From: Abyssibius alkaniclasticus
Lineage (GTDB): Bacteria; Pseudomonadota; Alphaproteobacteria; Rhodobacterales; Rhodobacteraceae
Length of the DNA: 64,000 bases
Reading direction: 5' to 3'
Assembly: GCF_020447305.1 (NCBI RefSeq)
Contig: NZ_CP095732.1
Location: forward strand, 2,698,501-2,762,500
A program made the position numbers and the translations under genes. The first letter of the stretch is position 1. Each line of letters opens with the position of its first letter. Under the pieces are notes generated by a model. That model was not told the origin of the DNA, ran no database searches, and saw nothing but the letters and a program-made list of their open reading frames with translations. Below are positions 18,537 through 26,598 of this stretch, piece after piece.

Positions 18537-19910
18537 CTAAACCGCCGCGCGCTCGGCCTCGGCACGTTTGTGCAACTCTCCGGCCACCAGAAACGCCAGT
18601 TCAAGCGACTGGCTGGCATTGAGGCGCGGATCGCACGCCGTGTGATAACGGTCGGACAGGTCCTCATCCGTAACCGCGCGCAGCCCGCCGCCGGTGCATT
18701 CGGTCACGTCCTTGCCGGTCATCTCGAAATGCACACCGCCTGCATAGCTGCCCTCGGCCTTGTGGATGGCGAAGAATTCGCGCATCTCGGCCAGAACCTG
18801 CTCGAACGGACGGGTTTTATAGCCGGACGGCGATTTGATGGTGTTGCCATGCATCGGGTCGCACGACCAGACAACCTTGCGCCCCTCACGCTCTACCGCG
18901 CGGATGAGGCCCGGCAGGTGGTTTTCAACCTTGCCTGCGCCGAAACGGGCGATCAGCGTCAGCCGTCCGGCCTCGTTTTCGGGGTTGAGCGTGTCGATCA
19001 GGCGCAAAAGCTCGTCGGGCTCAAGGCTCGGGCCGCATTTCAACCCGATCGGGTTCATCACGCCACGGCAAAATTCAACATGCGCGCCATCGGGCTGGCG
19101 GGTGCGGTCGCCAATCCAGATCATATGGCCGGAGCCTGCAACAGACTGGCCCGAAAGCGAATCGACCCGGCACAGCGCCTCTTCATATTCCAACAACAAC
19201 GCCTCGTGGCTGGTGTAGAAATCCACCTTGGCCAGCGACTCCACGCTTGAAGAGCTGACACCGGCGGCTTTCATGAAGTCGAGCGCCTCGGAAATGCGGT
19301 TGGCGAGCTTGTGATACTGCTCGTAGCCTTCGGCCCCTTGCGTGCTTTCCAGCGTCCAGGAATGCACGCGCGTGATATCGGCAAAACCGCCCGTGCTGAA
19401 CGCGCGCAGCAGGTTCAGGCTGGCGGCGGCCTGGGTATAGGCCTGCAGCATCTTGTCGGGTGCGGGAATGCGCGCTTCCGGTGTGAAGGCGATATCGTTG
19501 ATGATGTCACCACGGTAGCTGGGCAGTTCCACACCGCCAATGGTTTCGGTCGGGGCCGAGCGCGGCTTGGCAAACTGCCCCGCCATGCGGCCGATCTTGA
19601 CCACCGGGGTTTTGCCGCCGAATGTCAGCACGACGGCCATTTGCAGCATCACCTTGAACGTATCGCGGATCAGGTCGGCGGAAAATTCCGAAAAGCTTTC
19701 GGCGCAATCCCCACCCTGCAGCAAAAACGCGCGCCCCTCGGCCACTTCGGCCAAGGCTTTTTTCAGGCGACGGGTTTCGCCCGCGAAGACCAGCGGCGGA
19801 TAGGCAGAAAGCTGGCCTTCAACCCGCGCAAGCGCGCCGGGGTCGGTATAATCTGGCATCTGCACCCGCGGCAGGTTGCGCCATCCCGATTTTGTCCAAG
19901 CTTTTGTCAT
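18537..19910 (-). CDS. 3-deoxy-7-phosphoheptulonate (DAHP) synthase, class II
   Basis: This 457-residue class II (plant-like) DAHP synthase condenses PEP and erythrose 4-phosphate, the entry to aromatic synthesis. Recognised blocks are [46 protein letters not shown] (metal/PEP site), [18 protein letters not shown] and [19 protein letters not shown]. The ATG at 19910 follows AAGGTGG. Longer in-frame starts up to 20186 overlap the divergent regulator's leader and look spurious. Class II enzymes use a conserved Cys, Glu, His and Asp for the metal, all plausibly present in these blocks. Confidence 0.95.
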   Translation of the reverse strand: MTKAWTKSGWRNLPRVQMPDYTDPGALARVEGQLSAYPPLVFAGETRRLKKALAEVAEGRAFLLQGGDCAESFSEFSADLIRDTFKVMLQMAVVLTFGGKTPVVKIGRMAGQFAKPRSAPTETIGGVELPSYRGDIINDIAFTPEARIPAPDKMLQAYTQAAASLNLLRAFSTGGFADITRVHSWTLESTQGAEGYEQYHKLANRISEALDFMKAAGVSSSSVESLAKVDFYTSHEALLLEYEEALCRVDSLSGQSVAGSGHMIWIGDRTRQPDGAHVEFCRGVMNPIGLKCGPSLEPDELLRLIDTLNPENEAGRLTLIARFGAGKVENHLPGLIRAVEREGRKVVWSCDPMHGNTIKSPSGYKTRPFEQVLAEMREFFAIHKAEGSYAGGVHFEMTGKDVTECTGGGLRAVTDEDLSDRYHTACDPRLNASQSLELAFLVAGELHKRAEAERAAV

Positions 19911-20092
19911 GTTGCCACCTTTGTCATCGCTGTAAATAAAGCGGTTTGTTATACGGCAGGCAAAAGCAGGAGACCAGCGCACAAACGCGGTTTTTCGGCG
20001 ATTTTTGCCAATATGCGACGCCGTTTTCTGAATACCCCTTGACCCTGCCACGCCGCAATCTGAACATGATGTGCCGCGTAGGGGAGTGTGTG

Positions 20093-21079
20093 ATGGCGTT
20101 GCGCAATGATTCGATAGACCAAAAGCCTGCACATTACCTGTTTGTGCTGCTGCATGATTATTCCATGATCGCCTTTGCCTCGGCACTGGAACCGCTGCGG
20201 CTGGCCAACCGCATGGCCGGAAAAAAGCTGTATCAGTGGAGCCTTGCCTCGGAAAACGGCGAAACGGCGGTGTGTTCCAACGGCACCGAAGTGCGGGTCA
20301 ATTCCGGGCTTGGTGACGTGGCGCGCGATACCACAATCATGGTCTGCGGTGGCATCAACATCAAAACCACCATGACCCGCCCGATGATCGCCTGGCTGCG
20401 CCGCGAATCGCGCAAGGGAATGCCGATTGGCGGGCTTTGCACCGCCACGCAGCTTATGGCCAAGGCCGGAATGCTGGATGGCAAGCGCGCGACAATCCAC
20501 TGGGAAAACCGCGAGGCGTTTCAGGAGGAATATCCGGAACTGATGGTTTCGACCGCGATTTTCACCATTGATGGCAACCGCTATTCCTCGGCCGGCGGCA
20601 CATCTTCGGCCGATCTGATGCTCAAGATCATCGCCAATGACTATGGGGCAGATCTGGCAAATGCCGTGGCCGACCAGATGATCTATACCACCGTGCGCAC
20701 CGATAAGGACGAACAGCGCCTTTCCGTGCCAACCCGCATTGGCGTGCGCCACCCCAAGCTCGCCAATGTCATTCAGGTGATGGAAAAGAACCTCGAAGAG
20801 CCGATGTCGCCATCCATTCTGGCCAGCGATGTCGGCATGTCGACGCGGCAGTTGGAACGGCTGTTCCGCCGCTATCTGAACCGCTCGCCCAAACGCTATT
20901 ATATGGAGCTGCGGCTGCAAAAGGCCCGCAACCTGCTGTTGCAAACCGATATGAGCGTGATCAACGTGGCGCTGGCTTGCGGCTTTGCCAGCCCGTCGCA
21001 TTTTTCCAAATGCTACCGCGCGCATTTCGCCACAACCCCCTACCGCGAGCGCGGCCAACAGGAGATAGCCCATGACTGA
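20093..21079 (+). CDS. GlxA-family transcriptional regulator (DJ-1/PfpI + AraC)
   Basis: This 328-residue protein joins an N-terminal DJ-1/PfpI (amidotransferase-like) domain, residues about 15-200, to a C-terminal AraC/XylS helix-turn-helix pair. The second part includes [22 protein letters not shown] and [23 protein letters not shown]. The nucleophile-elbow region reads [14 protein letters not shown], so a cysteine is present. Relatives (GbdR, CdhR, ArgR) respond to quaternary amines or arginine. The ATG at 20093 follows GGGGAG. The stop overlaps the thiolase start by 8 nt, which suggests the two are co-regulated. Confidence 0.92.
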   Translation: MALRNDSIDQKPAHYLFVLLHDYSMIAFASALEPLRLANRMAGKKLYQWSLASENGETAVCSNGTEVRVNSGLGDVARDTTIMVCGGINIKTTMTRPMIAWLRRESRKGMPIGGLCTATQLMAKAGMLDGKRATIHWENREAFQEEYPELMVSTAIFTIDGNRYSSAGGTSSADLMLKIIANDYGADLANAVADQMIYTTVRTDKDEQRLSVPTRIGVRHPKLANVIQVMEKNLEEPMSPSILASDVGMSTRQLERLFRRYLNRSPKRYYMELRLQKARNLLLQTDMSVINVALACGFASPSHFSKCYRAHFATTPYRERGQQEIAHD

Positions 21080-22244
21080 CCCGGTGGTGATTCTGGGTGC
21101 CGCCCGCACGCCAATGGGCGGGCTGATGGGCGCGCTTTCGCCGCTCAGCGCCGCCGAACTTGGCGGGGCTGCCATTGCCGCGGCACTGAAGCGTGCAGGC
21201 ATAGAGGGCGCGCAGGTCGATGAGTTGCTCATGGGCTGCGTGCTGCCCGCAGGCCAGGGCCAGGCACCCGCCCGCCAGGCCGGGTTTTTGGGCGGATTGC
21301 CCGAATCCGTTCCCGCATCGACGCTCAATAAAATGTGCGGCTCGGGCATGAAAACCGTGATGATGGCGCATGACCAACTGCTGGCCGGTAACGGCGCGCT
21401 GGTGGTTGCCGGCGGTATGGAGAGCATGTCAAACGCGCCTTATGTGCTGCCCAAAATGCGCGCAGGCGCGCGGCTTGGGCATGGGCAGGTGGTTGATTCC
21501 ATGTTTCTGGACGGTCTGGAAGACGCCTATGACAAGGGCCGCCTGATGGGGACATTTGCCGAAGACTGCGCGCAGACCTTTCAGTTTTCACGTGAAGAAC
21601 AAGATGCTTATGCTTTGGATTCGCTCAACTTTTCGCTGCGCGCCATTGCCGAGGGTGATTTTGACGCCGAGGTGACGCCGCTGACCGTAACCAGCCGCAC
21701 AGGCAGTGTGACGGTTGCGCAAGACGAACAGCCCGCCCAGGCGCGGCCCGAGAAGATTCCGCTGCTCAAACCCGCCTTCCGCGCGGGCGGCACGGTTACG
21801 GCGGCCAATTCCAGCAGCATTTCAGACGGTGCCGCGGCGCTTGTGCTGGCGCGCGAAAGCAGCACCAAGGGCGAGGTTCGCGCGCGCATTCTGGGCCATG
21901 CCAGCCATGCCCATGCCCCGGCCAATTTCCCCACCGCGCCGGTGCCTGCCGCGCAAAAACTGCTTGCCAGGCTTGGATGGCGCGTGGCGGATGTTGACCT
22001 GTGGGAGGTGAACGAAGCCTTTGCCGTGGTGCCAATGGCCTTCATGCGCGAAATGGGGCTGAGCCGCGACAAGGTCAATGTCAACGGTGGCGCCTGTGCG
22101 CTTGGCCACCCTATTGGGGCTTCCGGCGCGCGCATTATCGTAACGCTGCTGCACGCGTTGGAACGGCGCGGGCTGAAGCGCGGCGTGGCGGCCATTTGCA
22201 TTGGTGGCGGCGAGGGCACGGCCATCGCCATCGAGCGGCCTTAA
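21072..22244 (+). CDS. acetyl-CoA C-acyltransferase (thiolase)
   Basis: This 390-residue thiolase has the acyl-accepting Cys89 in LNKMCGSGMK, the catalytic His in GGACALGHPIGASGARI and the second Cys in AAICIGGGEGTAIA, with WEVNEAFAVVP between. It is close to AtoB/PhaA-type acetyl-CoA acetyltransferases that either condense two acetyl-CoA or cleave acetoacetyl-CoA. It has no beta-oxidation partner (FadB) or reductase (PhaB) in the window. Its 8-nt overlap with the GlxA-type regulator suggests a catabolic role under that regulator, which is inference. Confidence 0.93.
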   Translation: MTDPVVILGAARTPMGGLMGALSPLSAAELGGAAIAAALKRAGIEGAQVDELLMGCVLPAGQGQAPARQAGFLGGLPESVPASTLNKMCGSGMKTVMMAHDQLLAGNGALVVAGGMESMSNAPYVLPKMRAGARLGHGQVVDSMFLDGLEDAYDKGRLMGTFAEDCAQTFQFSREEQDAYALDSLNFSLRAIAEGDFDAEVTPLTVTSRTGSVTVAQDEQPAQARPEKIPLLKPAFRAGGTVTAANSSSISDGAAALVLARESSTKGEVRARILGHASHAHAPANFPTAPVPAAQKLLARLGWRVADVDLWEVNEAFAVVPMAFMREMGLSRDKVNVNGGACALGHPIGASGARIIVTLLHALERRGLKRGVAAICIGGGEGTAIAIERP

Positions 22245-22298
22245 GCCAATCTTCATAATCTGCGGCAATGATCGGGCAAAACACCGACCGGACAGAAT

Positions 22299-23357
22299 AT
22301 GCCCAGCACCGCCCTTGCCAAACCCGCGCCGACTGCCCCGCAAGCACCGGTGCCAAAGCTCAGCAAACCGCAAAAGGCGGCGGTGCTGATTGGCGCGCTT
22401 GGCAGTCAAAGCGCGCGCCCCTTTCTTGAAACGCTGGATGAGACGGGGTTGCGCCATTTCGTGGCCGCCATGTCGACACTGCGCCAGATCCGCCCCGACA
22501 CCGTGCATCTGGTGATAGACGAATTTCTGGCCGAACTTGAAACCGCCGGGCTGGGCGTGGCCGGTGGCATGGGTCATGTGCGCGAATTGCTGAAGGATTA
22601 TGTATCGGACGCCGTGATGGAGCGGATCATGGGCGAGCTTTCGGCCAGCGACGCTCAGGATGTTTGGCGCGACATCATCGCCGCCCCGCCCGAGGCTTTG
22701 TGCGATATTCTTACCCCCGAACACGCGCAAATTGCCGCGATCGTGCTGGCCCGCCTGCCCGCCGAACGGGCCGCCGCCGTGCTGGCCGCCTTTGATGCCG
22801 ACCATGCGCGCGATGTGGTTGTCGCGCTGAACGAAAACCAGCATCTGGCCGACGAGGTTGTGGCCGAAATCGGTGCCGTGCTGCACGAGGCATTGCGCGC
22901 CCGCCCCCGCCAGCGCCCCACGCCCCCAAGCGAGCGGATCGGCGCCATCATGAACTTTACCCCCGGCCCGGTGCGCGACCATATTCTTGGCCATTTCGAA
23001 GGCACGATGCCCGAAGTCTCGGCCGCGATTCGCCGCAAAATGTTCACCTTCAACGATATTCCGATGCGCATTTCGCCGCGCGACATCGGCTCGATCACCC
23101 AAGCCGTTGAAGAAGACATGCTGCTGCGCGCCTTGATCGGGGCCGAGACGAGCGCGCCGGACAGCCGCGAATTCATCCTTGGCAACCTGTCCAAACGCAT
23201 GGCCGCGCAGATGGAGGAGGCGATGGCCGAGCTTGGCACCGTCAAACCCGCCGAAGCCGATGCCGCCCAGCTTGACATACTGCGCAATATCCGCCGCCTG
23301 GTCGAGGCGGGCGAAATCAAACTGCTCGATCCGCCCGACGAGGCGCAAAATGACTAG
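22299..23357 (+). CDS. fliG: flagellar motor switch protein FliG
   Basis: This 352-residue protein matches FliG throughout. LSKPQKAAVLIGALG is the N-terminal domain, EHAQIAAIVLARLPAERAAAVLAAF is the middle EHPQ region, and MFTFNDIPMRISPRDIGSITQAV onward is the C-terminal torque domain ending RRLVEAGEIKLL. FliG links the MS-ring to the stator in the cytoplasmic C-ring. The EHPQ Pro and Gln are altered (EHAQ). It is isolated from any other flagellar cluster except the overlapping FliM-like gene. It could serve a motor whose other genes lie elsewhere. Confidence 0.9.
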   Translation: MPSTALAKPAPTAPQAPVPKLSKPQKAAVLIGALGSQSARPFLETLDETGLRHFVAAMSTLRQIRPDTVHLVIDEFLAELETAGLGVAGGMGHVRELLKDYVSDAVMERIMGELSASDAQDVWRDIIAAPPEALCDILTPEHAQIAAIVLARLPAERAAAVLAAFDADHARDVVVALNENQHLADEVVAEIGAVLHEALRARPRQRPTPPSERIGAIMNFTPGPVRDHILGHFEGTMPEVSAAIRRKMFTFNDIPMRISPRDIGSITQAVEEDMLLRALIGAETSAPDSREFILGNLSKRMAAQMEEAMAELGTVKPAEADAAQLDILRNIRRLVEAGEIKLLDPPDEAQND

Positions 23358-24297
23358 TGCAAAGGCCGCCTTGCTGGCCGCGCGCAACACCACCGGCCCG
23401 GCAATTCCCCATCAGAACGCAATTGTGGCGGGCCTGCTGGCCGCAGCAAACACCGCCAATGCACAAATGCTGGCCGGCAAGGCCCAGGTATCGCCGCCAG
23501 CCATTGCGCTTGTCGCGCGCGACGCCATGCTCGATACGCTGGAAGATGGCGCGTTCCTGCAGGTTCTGCGCGCCGGGCCAGCCCCGCCCGTTGGCCTGCT
23601 TGCCCTGCCCCCGGCCCTTGTGCGCCAGCTCGCCTGCGCGCTTGCCGGCACGAAACCGCGCGGCAACGCGGCGGCACCCTCGCGGGTTGAAAGCGCATTG
23701 GCCGGGTTTTTTGCGCATCGTCTGCTGGAACAGCTGGCCGAAAAACTTACCCCGAATGCGGGTGACTCCATGCTGTCCCCCTTGCCCAACCGTGGCCCGA
23801 AGCCCGACAAAGCTGCATTGCAATCCCGTCTGCCCGAGGGGGGTTATGCAGAATTTCTGCTTCCTGTCCAACTTGATGCGAATAATGAGGTTTGCAATAT
23901 AAGTATCTATTTTCATTTGGATTTTTGCAACAGGCTTGCCAGCACATCAACCACAGACGCACCGCAGAAACTTGGCGCCGAAGCACAAAACTGGTATGCG
24001 CATATGCACAAGGTTGCTCTGGGCGCCCCCATTGCCGCGCGCTGCATTATCGACCGTTTCAGCCTGCCAACCCGCATGGTTGCCGGCCTGAAATGCGGCG
24101 ATTTCCTGCCGCTTCCGGGCCTTGGCCTTTCCGATATTGCGCTGGAATTGCCGCATCGCAACGGCAGCCTGGCCTTTGGGCATGGCAAACTTGGCGCAGC
24201 GCGGCGCAACAAGGCCCTGCAACTGCTATCGCTTGCACAAGATACCACGCCAACCGCGCAACGGCTTGCACCGCCCGGCAAACCGGGCACCAGTTAG
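23350..24297 (+). CDS. FliM/FliN-like protein with C-terminal SpoA domain
   Basis: The 315-residue product overlaps fliG by 8 nt. Its C-terminus (about residues 235-300: RMVAGLKCGDFLPLPGLGL, then GSLAFGHGKLGAARRNKAL) has the SpoA fold pattern of FliM/FliN. The rest resembles the weakly conserved FliM middle domain of Rhodobacteraceae. The N-terminal CheY-P-binding peptide of classical FliM (LSQDEIDALL) is absent. One internal stretch (about 23878-23935) is markedly AT-rich compared with its surroundings. It probably forms the C-ring switch with the upstream FliG. I inferred the FliM assignment from the SpoA domain and the context. Confidence 0.7.
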   Translation: MTSAKAALLAARNTTGPAIPHQNAIVAGLLAAANTANAQMLAGKAQVSPPAIALVARDAMLDTLEDGAFLQVLRAGPAPPVGLLALPPALVRQLACALAGTKPRGNAAAPSRVESALAGFFAHRLLEQLAEKLTPNAGDSMLSPLPNRGPKPDKAALQSRLPEGGYAEFLLPVQLDANNEVCNISIYFHLDFCNRLASTSTTDAPQKLGAEAQNWYAHMHKVALGAPIAARCIIDRFSLPTRMVAGLKCGDFLPLPGLGLSDIALELPHRNGSLAFGHGKLGAARRNKALQLLSLAQDTTPTAQRLAPPGKPGTS

Positions 24298-24348
24298 CCC
24301 GGCTTTACCTGCATTGCCGCATCTTTTGAAATTTTGGCAGTTTTCGAG

Positions 24349-24377
24349 TTGACGCGCCACCCCGGGCCGATTATTCA
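24349..24377 (+). promoter_or_regulatory. promoter of tRNA-Tyr
   Basis: TTGACG (24349-24354) and TATTCA (24372-24377) are separated by 17 bp and lie 12 bases before the mature tRNA 5' end, the expected spacing for a sigma-70-type promoter with a very short leader. Confidence 0.75.
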
Positions 24378-24389
24378 CCCCGCTGTGAT

Positions 24390-24473
24390 GGGCGATAGGC
24401 CGCAAGGTGTGGCAGGGGACTGTAACTCCCTCGAGGCGACTCACGCCTGGTTCGATTCCAGGATCGCCCACCA
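24390..24473 (+). tRNA. tRNA-Tyr (anticodon GTA)
   Basis: The 84-nt sequence folds as a class II tRNA. The acceptor stem GGGCGAT pairs with ATCGCCC, followed by discriminator A and an encoded CCA. The D stem is GCC/GGC. The anticodon arm GGGGA-CTGTAAC-TCCCT has GTA at 34-36. A long variable arm GAG-GCGA-CTC follows, then the T arm CCTGG-TTCGATT-CCAGG. Position 8 reads A instead of the nearly universal U, and position 14 is not A, so the usual 8-14 tertiary pair looks altered. A promoter with 17-bp spacing lies directly upstream. Confidence 0.93.
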
Positions 24474-24560
24474 CGAAACCCGATTTTCGGGCATTTCCGG
24501 AAAAACTGCGGTATATGCACAGATCAGCGCCCGATGGGTGCGGTTTCGGAAAGGTTCACC

Positions 24561-25403
24561 ATGTCTCACCCTCCGGCCAAACGGCCCAAAAAACCCGCGC
24601 ATGTGATCGAGAAAGAACGTGCCAAGCGGGCCGGTGCGGCGGAAACCCTCTTTTTGTTTGGCCTTCATGCGGTGCGCGATGCGCTGGCAAACCCGGCACG
24701 CCAAAAGCTGCGCCTGATGGTCACGCCGAATGCCGCGCAAAAACTTGCGGCCGAGATCGCGGCCAGCGGCCTTGCGCCTGAACTCCACGACCCGCGCAAG
24801 TTCAACCCGCCGATCGACCGTGACTCGGTGCATCAGGGCGCGGTGCTAGAGGTGAAACCGCTCGACTGGGGTTCGGTTTCGGAAATCTGCGCGCCGCGCA
24901 ACGATGCGCCGCTCGTGCTGCTGCTCGACCGTGTGACCGACCCGCATAATGTGGGCGCGATCCTGCGCTCGGCCGAGGTGTTCGGCGCGCGCGCGGTGAT
25001 TGCCCCACATCGCCATTCGGCGCCTGAAACCGGCGCGCTGGCCAAAACCGCATCGGGCGCGCTAGAGCGCCAGCCCTATATGCGCGTGCCCAACCTTGCG
25101 GGCGCCATGAACGGGTTGCGCGACATGGGTTATACGATTTTGGGGCTGGATGGCGCGGCCGAGGCCGATATCGGCGCGCTTGCCCCGACCCTGCCACAGG
25201 GGCCGATTGCGCTGGCTTTGGGCGCCGAAGGGCCGGGCCTGCGCCAGTTGACCCGCGATTTATGCCACCATCTGGTGCGCATTCCGGCCGCAGCGGCATT
25301 TGCCTCGCTCAACGTTTCCAACGCGGCGGCGGTGTCGCTTTATGCCGTAACCGCGCGCCAGCCCGATCACATTCGCGTTGGTGCGGCTGGCGACGGGGGC
25401 TGA
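24561..25403 (+). CDS. rlmB: 23S rRNA (guanosine-2'-O-)-methyltransferase, TrmH/SpoU family
   Basis: This 280-residue SPOUT methyltransferase has an N-terminal substrate-binding domain (FGLHAVRDALANPARQKL) and the three SpoU motifs LLDRVTDPHNVGAILRSAEVFGA, LALGAEGPGLRQL and IPAAAAFASLNVSNAAAVSLY, which form the knot and bind SAM. The order of domains matches RlmB, which methylates G2251 of 23S rRNA. Other TrmH-family targets cannot be excluded. The ATG at 24561 follows GGAAAGG. The gene lies 87 nt after tRNA-Tyr. Confidence 0.92.
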   Translation: MSHPPAKRPKKPAHVIEKERAKRAGAAETLFLFGLHAVRDALANPARQKLRLMVTPNAAQKLAAEIAASGLAPELHDPRKFNPPIDRDSVHQGAVLEVKPLDWGSVSEICAPRNDAPLVLLLDRVTDPHNVGAILRSAEVFGARAVIAPHRHSAPETGALAKTASGALERQPYMRVPNLAGAMNGLRDMGYTILGLDGAAEADIGALAPTLPQGPIALALGAEGPGLRQLTRDLCHHLVRIPAAAAFASLNVSNAAAVSLYAVTARQPDHIRVGAAGDGG

Positions 25404-25441
25404 AAATTGCTAGATTCCCCTTGGTTATCAGGGGGGAAATC

Positions 25442-25876
25442 ATGCAGCGACGCAGCTTTGTTCTGGGCCTTGCCAGCGCCAGCCTTGCCTTGCCCGCGCT
25501 ATCGGCACCCTATTTCCTGCGCCAGAACCTCGCTGCCAACGGGCATGATGTTGTGGCCTATTTCACCCAAGGCGCGCCCGTGCCGGGCCAGGCGCAATTC
25601 ACCACCATGTATGATGGCGCACGCTTTGCATTTGCCAGCGCCGAGACGCGCGATATGTTTACCGCCAACCCGGCGCAATACGCCCCGCAATATGGCGGCT
25701 GGTGTGCATTTGCAATGGCCCAGAACGCGCAAGCCAGCACCGTGCCCGAAGCCTGGAGCGTGGTCGAGAATCGCCTCTATCTGAACTTCAGCCTGGATGT
25801 GCGCACGACATGGCGGCGCGATCCGGCGGGTTATATTGCGCGTGCAAACGCAAATTGGCCAAATTTTGCGACCTAA
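25442..25876 (+). CDS. exported YHS-domain protein
   Basis: This 144-residue protein has a twin-arginine-like signal sequence (MQRRSFVLGLASASLALPALS) and then a YHS-like domain: GHDVVAYFTQGAPVPG, ARFAFASAETRDMFTANPAQYAPQYGGWCAFAMA. YHS domains are short metal-associated modules, and exported versions of this type are common in Proteobacteria without a fixed function. A GGGGGGAA ribosome site lies just before the ATG at 25442. Twin-arginine export is inferred from the RR-x-F context. Confidence 0.85.
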   Translation: MQRRSFVLGLASASLALPALSAPYFLRQNLAANGHDVVAYFTQGAPVPGQAQFTTMYDGARFAFASAETRDMFTANPAQYAPQYGGWCAFAMAQNAQASTVPEAWSVVENRLYLNFSLDVRTTWRRDPAGYIARANANWPNFAT

Positions 25877-25903
25877 TCGGCAGAAATCCGCGCCCTTGGT
25901 CAT

Positions 25904-25942
25904 GCCCCGTTCACATTGTGCTGATAGGCTCTTTAACGGGGC
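25904..25942 (+). promoter_or_regulatory. promoter-like region spanned by an 8-bp perfect inverted repeat
   Basis: GCCCCGTT (25904-25911) and AACGGGGC (25935-25942) are perfect complements. They flank TTCACA (25910-25915) and TTTAAC (25932-25937), spaced 16 bp, which look like -35 and -10 boxes. The repeat arms therefore overlap both boxes, as an operator would. Confidence 0.45.
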
Positions 25943-25943
25943 G

Positions 25944-26047
25944 AAAATGCCCTTACCTTAAGTCGGAAGCAGGATGCTGGAACGCCCTGCTTCCTTCACT
26001 GTCCCTCGTTCCACACTGCGCCCGGCATTTGCCCGGGCGCTTTTTTT
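25944..26047 (+). ncRNA. candidate small RNA or transcribed leader ending in a strong terminator
   Basis: The 210-nt gap between the YHS gene and the CoA-binding protein gene holds a promoter-like pair, then a perfect 9-bp hairpin (GGAAGCAGG 25965-25973 with CCTGCTTCC 25986-25994), a C/U-rich single-stranded stretch, and a strong terminator at 26018-26047. The predicted transcript is about 100 nt. Alternatively it is a leader: GCCCTGC (25984-25990) and GTCCCT (26001-26006) are complementary to GCAGGGC (26061-26067) and AGGGAC (26069-26074) beyond the terminator, which could form an anti-terminator before the CoA-binding/metY genes. It does not match the SRP-RNA or SAM-II patterns I know. Confidence 0.4.
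26018..26047 (+). terminator. strong rho-independent terminator
   Basis: GCGCCCGG pairs with CCGGGCGC around a short loop and is followed by seven T residues. It lies 40 nt before the CoA-binding protein gene and well after the YHS gene. Confidence 0.9.
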
Positions 26048-26086
26048 GCTCTGGAGCTTGGCAGGGCAAGGGACTAGTTTGCAGCC

Positions 26087-26569
26087 ATGAGCTACACCCC
26101 GCCAGATGATGCCGCTTTGCGCGCGATTTTCGCCGAAACCAAAACCATTGCCTGTGTGGGTGTGTCAACCAACCCCGTGCGCCCCAGCTATTTTGTGGCG
26201 CGCTATCTGGGGCTGCGCGGGTTCAAGGTAATTCCCGTCAACCCGGCCTATGCCGGCCAAACGCTGTTCGGGGCAAGGATTGTGCCCAGCCTTGCCGACA
26301 TTCCCAAAGACGAAACCGTTGACATGGTCGATATTTTCCGCCGCTCCAGCGAGGCGGGCGCCGTGGTTGACGAAGCCATTGCAACCCTGCCCCATTTGCG
26401 CACAATCTGGATGCAGATTGGCGTTATCGATGAGGCCGCAGCCGAACGCGCCCTTGCCGCCGGGCTGCGCGTGGTGATGGATCGTTGCCCGAAAATCGAA
26501 TATCAGCGGCTGCAGGGCGAATTGCGCATGGGTGGTTTCAACACCGGGCTGATTTCGGCTAAGCTGTGA
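26087..26569 (+). CDS. CoA-binding domain protein (YccU-like)
   Basis: This 160-residue Rossmann-fold protein of the CoA-binding family (succinyl-CoA synthetase alpha-like N-domain) shows ACVGVSTNPVRPSYFVARYL, GFKVIPVNPAYAGQ, VDMVDIFRRSSEAG and a C-terminal VMDRCPKIEYQRL. The Cys/Lys-containing end is typical of YccU. Stand-alone members bind CoA or acyl-CoA in vitro, but no physiological role is agreed. metY follows after 29 nt, suggesting a link to methionine or sulfur metabolism. No strong ribosome site is visible: the AGGGA motif is about 13 nt from the ATG. Confidence 0.88.
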   Translation: MSYTPPDDAALRAIFAETKTIACVGVSTNPVRPSYFVARYLGLRGFKVIPVNPAYAGQTLFGARIVPSLADIPKDETVDMVDIFRRSSEAGAVVDEAIATLPHLRTIWMQIGVIDEAAAERALAAGLRVVMDRCPKIEYQRLQGELRMGGFNTGLISAKL

Positions 26570-26598
26570 CCGCGCCCTTTTGACATTTGGAGACTTGA

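Noticed and set aside
17628-19250. 540-codon plus-strand open frame
   Set aside because: It is antisense to serB and the class II DAHP synthase, both with full catalytic motifs. Long shadow frames are common in GC-rich DNA.
24390-24473. Integration site of a genomic island at tRNA-Tyr
   Set aside because: No integrase, no repeat of the tRNA 3' end and no composition change in the following genes.
25944-26047. SRP RNA (4.5S-type)
   Set aside because: The conserved GGTCAGG/GGAAGGAAGCAGCC core is not present, and only a short GGAAGCAGG hairpin resembles it.
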